Below are positions 60,296-64,000 of a stretch of 64,000 nt of DNA, one piece after another. The stretch is taken from positions 23,446,501 to 23,510,500 of the forward strand of contig NC_084896.1 in NCBI RefSeq assembly GCF_958979055.1, read 5' to 3'. The stretch is from Alnus glutinosa. Taxonomy: Eukaryota > Streptophyta > Magnoliopsida > Fagales > Betulaceae. Position numbers and translations under genes: made by a program. Numbering within the stretch: position 1 is the stretch's first letter; each line of letters opens with the position of its first letter. The notes under the pieces are model-generated. The model ran no database searches, was not told the DNA's origin, and saw only the letters and a list, made by a program, of their open reading frames with translations.

Positions 60296-62129
60296 AGGCC
60301 TCACATGGAGACTAATCAATGTGTTTATCTCCTTAATAGAACTAACTCAAGTCCTAAACTAAGGATTCTCCGAAAAGAGTGATGAAGAAATTTTAGAAGT
60401 TAAATACTCACACTGATGCAGTGGAGCCAGTTCCTGTGCCAAAAATGCCATCCAGAAGAGTTCCTATTCCCTGAATTTATTAAAATTAAACAAGTTAAAG
60501 AATGAACAATTAGGCATTGTTTGGTATGCAAAATAGCTATTCCATTAGGAAAATGAATAGTTATTACTAAGATTGAAGCATGGTAGAATAGAATAATTAT
60601 TCCAATTCCTTAGTTTGGTGACAACGCATATACCGCAATTGGAATTGAACCAAAATTACTAAAAAAACCCACATAATTTATTATTTTTCTAAAAAATTCA
60701 AAATCATTTTTAAAAAAAATTGAAAATGTTCAATCTATGGGTGGCCGACCACCCAAAGCGAAGCCCGGGGGTGGTGCGGTCACCCCCGGTGCCATTGGGG
60801 GTGGCCGTGCCCGATGAAGCTTAGGGGTGGCCGCAACCACCCCCAAAGGGATCCGGGGGTGTCGCAGCCACCCCGATGCGTTTCGGTGGTGGCCAGGCCA
60901 CCCCCGATCTGCATCGGGGGTGGTCTTGGCCACCTCCGGGGTTTGCTGTGGGTGGAACCAATTTTTTATTTTTATTTAAAAAAAGTTTAGTTTGAAAAAA
61001 TTTTTAAAAAAAAAAATGTTGTCTATTCCCTTAGGAATAGCTATTCTTCTTCGTAAGGGAAAAGTTATTCTCATAGAATAGCTATTCCTAGAAATATGAC
61101 CCTACCAAATAAAGGAATAGCTATTCCAATGGAATAGTCATTCCATTCCAATAACTTATTCTGCGAACCAAACGCTACATATCAATAACAAGGATAAGAA
61201 TGAGACATCATAGTATCATTTGCTACCTGCCAGCCAACACCACGACTGATTACAGAAGGAGGGATATACGTGGCACTCCCATATCTTGATGCAGCAATAT
61301 ACGTACCAGTGGACTGCCCCAAAAAATGAAAGAAGATATTATAATTAAAGCAGATAAAAGTAACATGAATTCTCATCACATGCATCATAGCACAAGTTTT
61401 AAGGAAGGAAGATGAGCAGAGCATGATCTAATGTACAAGTAATCCACCTAATGTTAATCATTTTTACATGCCTATTGACTAGTGTACAGATCTTCACAAG
61501 TGTAGCTTATTTTATAACAAAAACTGAATCTACTGACAAACATATGTCTGATGTATGCATAATTTAACTTCTGTTGCATTTTTCGTTATCGTCACAAGAA
61601 TAGGCAAATCATCATGTTGCTATCTATATGAAAAACACGTCAAAGAATGCTTTGAATAAATCAAACCTCTACAATAGCAACCAAAGAAGCAGCCATCATT
61701 GCAAAAGCATCTCCAGCATTAAATGTAGGGCTCCCCCATTGAAATGGATACGGAACCCTAATCCTGCATATGGCAATGTAAAATTATTTGATTTCACACA
61801 AGAACTGAAGCATAAATTTGATTTAATCATTTACAATGGCCAAGAACATATTGACTGGAATCTTATATGATCAAAGCAGCAACTTGCTAACTCACAATTC
61901 TCAATAAACACAGTTTTACCTAATGCGTCCTCACAACAATATCCAGGCTTCTTTTAACCTTGACCTGGACAAACTTTGGGAACTAGGATGGCACTAAGAC
62001 TGGAAAGGAGTTAAATGTAAGTTGAAACTAAAGCCTTGAAGTATGAGTAAGCAAATTGGAGGAGTAATGGTTTTGGAGTTCATAGTAATCTAAGTTGTCA
62101 TACCCATAGTAGTGAATTAGGGTCCATTC

Positions 62130-62163
<34 letters not shown>

Positions 62164-63724
62164 AAAATAAATAAATATAAATAAATAAATAAATAAAAGT
62201 CAGATGATTTTATGATTTACTCAAAGAACAGCAAGAAGCTATTCTACATACTTGAGAGGTTTAAAGAAGAAATCATCATCACTTCCAAACTAGGGTTCAA
62301 TTAGCCTAGTATAAAACATGCTCATCAAATTAAGCCATACAGCAGAGGGTCAAATATTACTTTGTCATAATCCAAAAATTACAAATGGATCAGCCAAAAC
62401 TGCCCCTATCATTACGAACTGCAACTGCTTTTGTCAAGTGATCTATAATTGACAGTAATGCTCCTACGCCAAGCAAAGAAACCTTAGAAGCACCAACGTA
62501 TTTCAAGTAAGTTTTTGGGTTTCCTGTATCACAGCCATTCTATAGCCACGAAACATCACAAAGCAAAACATATAAAAGATCATTTAGATGACTACCATGT
62601 TACTGGTTCATCTTTTTGCTACTGTATATAGTTCAATATTTTAGACAAATATTACATTCAAAAAGAGTGCTCATTTATGTGGTAGGAATACTTATTTGCA
62701 TAATGGAAATATTTGGGTTCTTTTACAGAGAAAGTAATCAGAGCTATGACTCCAGATAATGTGGTATTTCTGATCTCCCCAAAAACTGTGTATGATCCAC
62801 ATTACAGCCGGAAGAACATGACATATTAGAATTGTTCCTTGAGAAAAATATTATACCAAAGAAATCAAAACAGTAAAAATAGGATAGTTTGTAAGTGATT
62901 AGACACGTGAATACAAATGCTTAGTATGATAGATGAACTATAATATTTCACAACTGAGTTTTCACAAATGAGCTCACCAAGAGGAGGCATTAAGGAGCCC
63001 AGAACGGTCGGTGCGACAACTTATTTGCGTTTTTAAAGGTCGCTTATCATATGCACCAGCTACAGTCAAAATTTCTGCGTATGCCCATACAATCGCAACT
63101 GAGAGTATCACTGCAAATCGGTCCCATAAGACTTTGTCTGATTTTATCAAGGAGGGTATGTACTGCAAATCAATCAAATATCACATTAGCTAAACATAAG
63201 AGAATAGCTCAAAAGATTCAAAGAATTGTCTCAAAATAGGAGAGATTAAAAAGGAAAAAAGACTAGAGTTCCCTAATGTATATGTGCTTAATACAACATG
63301 CTTTTTCTCTTTGCAGATTTAAGAAAGTTGAGGGATTCTAAGTTTCCTTCCCTTCATTAGGGTGCACCATGAGGTCGCAAGGCTGGACAGTGATAATCAG
63401 CCAATTGATCTGCCTCCTACCCAAGAATTGTCATAGGTACCATTACATGGTCCTCACTAGATTTTTATATATCATAATACCAAAGCAGAGTACGGGTGCA
63501 AATAGAAGTGTCAAGCAGAAGCAGACATAATTGTAATTTCCTCTTCATCAAGCAGGAATGCACGAATATCAAGAATGATCAAACATTTTAATGAAAAAAA
63601 AAAAAATTAGATGACAAAGCAACAAAATGCGTTTGTCAACAGAAGGCTTAAGGGAGATGCCCACCTGAGATAAAATAATCAATATAATCAGCTCTGGGAG
63701 TCCGACTTCAATGCAGTTTGCCAG
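56241..63724 (-). CDS. NAT: Nucleobase-ascorbate transporter (NAT family), 5'-partial
   Basis: Membrane carrier of the NAT/NCS2 family, which moves purines, uracil or related compounds. The minus-strand exons in the window are 63665-63724, 62978-63162, 61667-61763, 61227-61313, 60412-60470, 59763-59854, 59505-59582, 56554-56714 and 56241-56459, joining to 345 residues. The NAT signature is present as ENAGLLGLTR in exon 59763-59854. Other landmarks are EVGLPELIILIILSQ, VESTGTYIAASRYGSAT, LQFCNLNSFRTKFILGF, VPQYFNEY and the conserved tail DTRSEEFYALPYNLNRFFPS. Roughly 180 N-terminal residues, including the QH motif, lie beyond the right edge. The last-but-one intron (56715-59504) is 2.8 kb and contains MITEs. 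Substrate cannot be predicted from this part. Confidence 0.92.
57430..57462 (+). repeat. G-run tract in transporter intron
   Basis: A long G-rich stretch with runs of 13, 3 and 6 G around C and T, in the 2.8-kb NAT intron. It could form a G-quadruplex on the plus strand. Confidence 0.6.
58431..58569. mobile_element. MITE with TCTTACAAAC ends in transporter intron
   Basis: Inverted ends TCTTACAAACCTC...CTAAAAGCGAC and GTCACTTTTAG...GTTTGTAAGA. The internal CATGTG-GAGAA hairpin matches 13925-14100. Non-coding. Confidence 0.65.
58874..59441. mobile_element. Mutator-like MITE in transporter intron
   Basis: A 568-bp foldback element with ends GGGGAAAGAAACTACACT and AGTATAGTTTCCA, plus inner inverted blocks around ATGCAATTTGCAATGTCCC. 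It is flanked by the 9-bp duplication TAAAATAAA (58865-58873, 59442-59450). The core is GC-rich (GGGTGG/CCACCC type, 59135-59190), like the element at 6759-7432. No transposase. Confidence 0.85.
60239..60293. repeat. (TA)n microsatellite
   Basis: About 27 uninterrupted TA units in a NAT intron. Similar TA runs occur at about 2005-2036, 4868-4895, 13219-13240, 24137-24173, 43046-43091 and 51949-51984. Confidence 0.9.
60511..61178. mobile_element. MITE with GC-rich core in transporter intron
   Basis: AT-rich arms rich in AATAGCTATTCC motifs, with ends near AGGCATTGTTTGG and CCAAACGCT, surround a strongly GC-rich core (60738-60955) made of repeated GGGGTGGCC/GGCCACCCCC palindromes. It has no coding sequence. 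The target duplication was not resolved, so hAT or PIF/Harbinger origin is open. Confidence 0.6.
62131..62161. repeat. Poly(C) tract, 31 bases
   Basis: An uninterrupted C-run in the NAT intron between 61763 and 62978, directly followed by an A-rich AAATA repeat. Its length may be unstable or an assembly artefact. Confidence 0.9.
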
Positions 63725-64000
63725 CTATGAGCATCAATGGAAAAGGAAAGGTCATTTTCATTATAAATTCAATATATGTTCAAATGAATCATCAATTCTG
63801 GAGTCTAAGTTCAACACATTTTTCCAGCAACAAGCATAAATGAATAAGCAAGGTTATTTTAATAATGAATTTACATGTAAAAATGAAACTGATGCATTAT
63901 GATAAACGCTTGTATAGAATATACCAATATGTAGTGTAGGAACCACATATCCAGTTTATAAATAAATCTTGAATTAGTTAAGGCCTGTCAGAGAATGTCA
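63725..64000. other. Transporter intron reaching the right edge
   Basis: AT-rich sequence upstream (on the minus strand) of the exon at 63665-63724. I did not find the preceding NAT exon here, so it should lie to the right of the window. Confidence 0.6.

Noticed and set aside
1..64000. CRISPR arrays, tRNA, rRNA or bacterial insertion sequences
   Set aside because: I looked for regular repeat-spacer arrays, tRNA cloverleaf signatures and rRNA blocks and saw none; the window is plant nuclear DNA.

Overview
This is nuclear DNA from a flowering plant, most likely a eudicot and probably a woody one, although nothing in the sequence fixes the species. The genes are split by AT-rich introns with plant-type splice sites, and the families present (serine carboxypeptidase-like, MRS2/CorA, SOFL, D-type cyclin, nucleobase-ascorbate transporter, thylakoid-lumen protein) are those of land plants. 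Spacers and introns are full of MITEs, LTR/TRIM fragments, poly(A) retroposons and microsatellites. I found no CRISPR arrays, operons or bacterial features. All exon models were built by hand from reading frames, splice dinucleotides and remembered family conservation; no alignment or transcript was available.

Layout: (1) 1152-5010 (+): 3' twelve exons of a serine carboxypeptidase-like gene whose 5' end is outside the window. (2) 5983-30062 (+): three consecutive, complete six-exon genes for MRS2/CorA-type magnesium transporters (A 5983-13559, B 16642-23726, C 26538-30062). A and B lie in a recent tandem segmental duplication (about 5820-14255 and 16489-24210) with expanded, transposon-filled introns; C is compact and more distinct. 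All three share a predicted non-canonical GC-AG intron at the same place. Two transposon insertions can be dated as younger than the A/B duplication because the other copy keeps the empty site. (3) 31360-32032 (+): a small three-exon gene for a predicted thylakoid-lumen protein related to the start of PSI subunit N. (4) 32033-39443: gene-poor repeats. (5) 39444-40508 (-): a SOFL (SOB FIVE-LIKE) gene. (6) 40509-49624: gene-poor, with a LINE RNase H relic and a tandem array. (7) 49625-51173 (-): a D-type cyclin closest to CYCD1, with a possible overlapping upstream ORF. (8) 51174-56240: gene-poor repeats. (9) 56241-63724 (-): the 3' nine exons of a nucleobase-ascorbate transporter whose 5' end is past the right edge.

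The genes do not form a pathway; they are ordinary independent plant genes. The most unusual part is the MRS2 cluster: tandem triplication, conserved GC-AG splice site, change in charge of the loop after the GMN pore motif in A and B, and a TATA-like box only 14 bases before the first ATG of A and B. I did not see evidence for a wholly new biological system.
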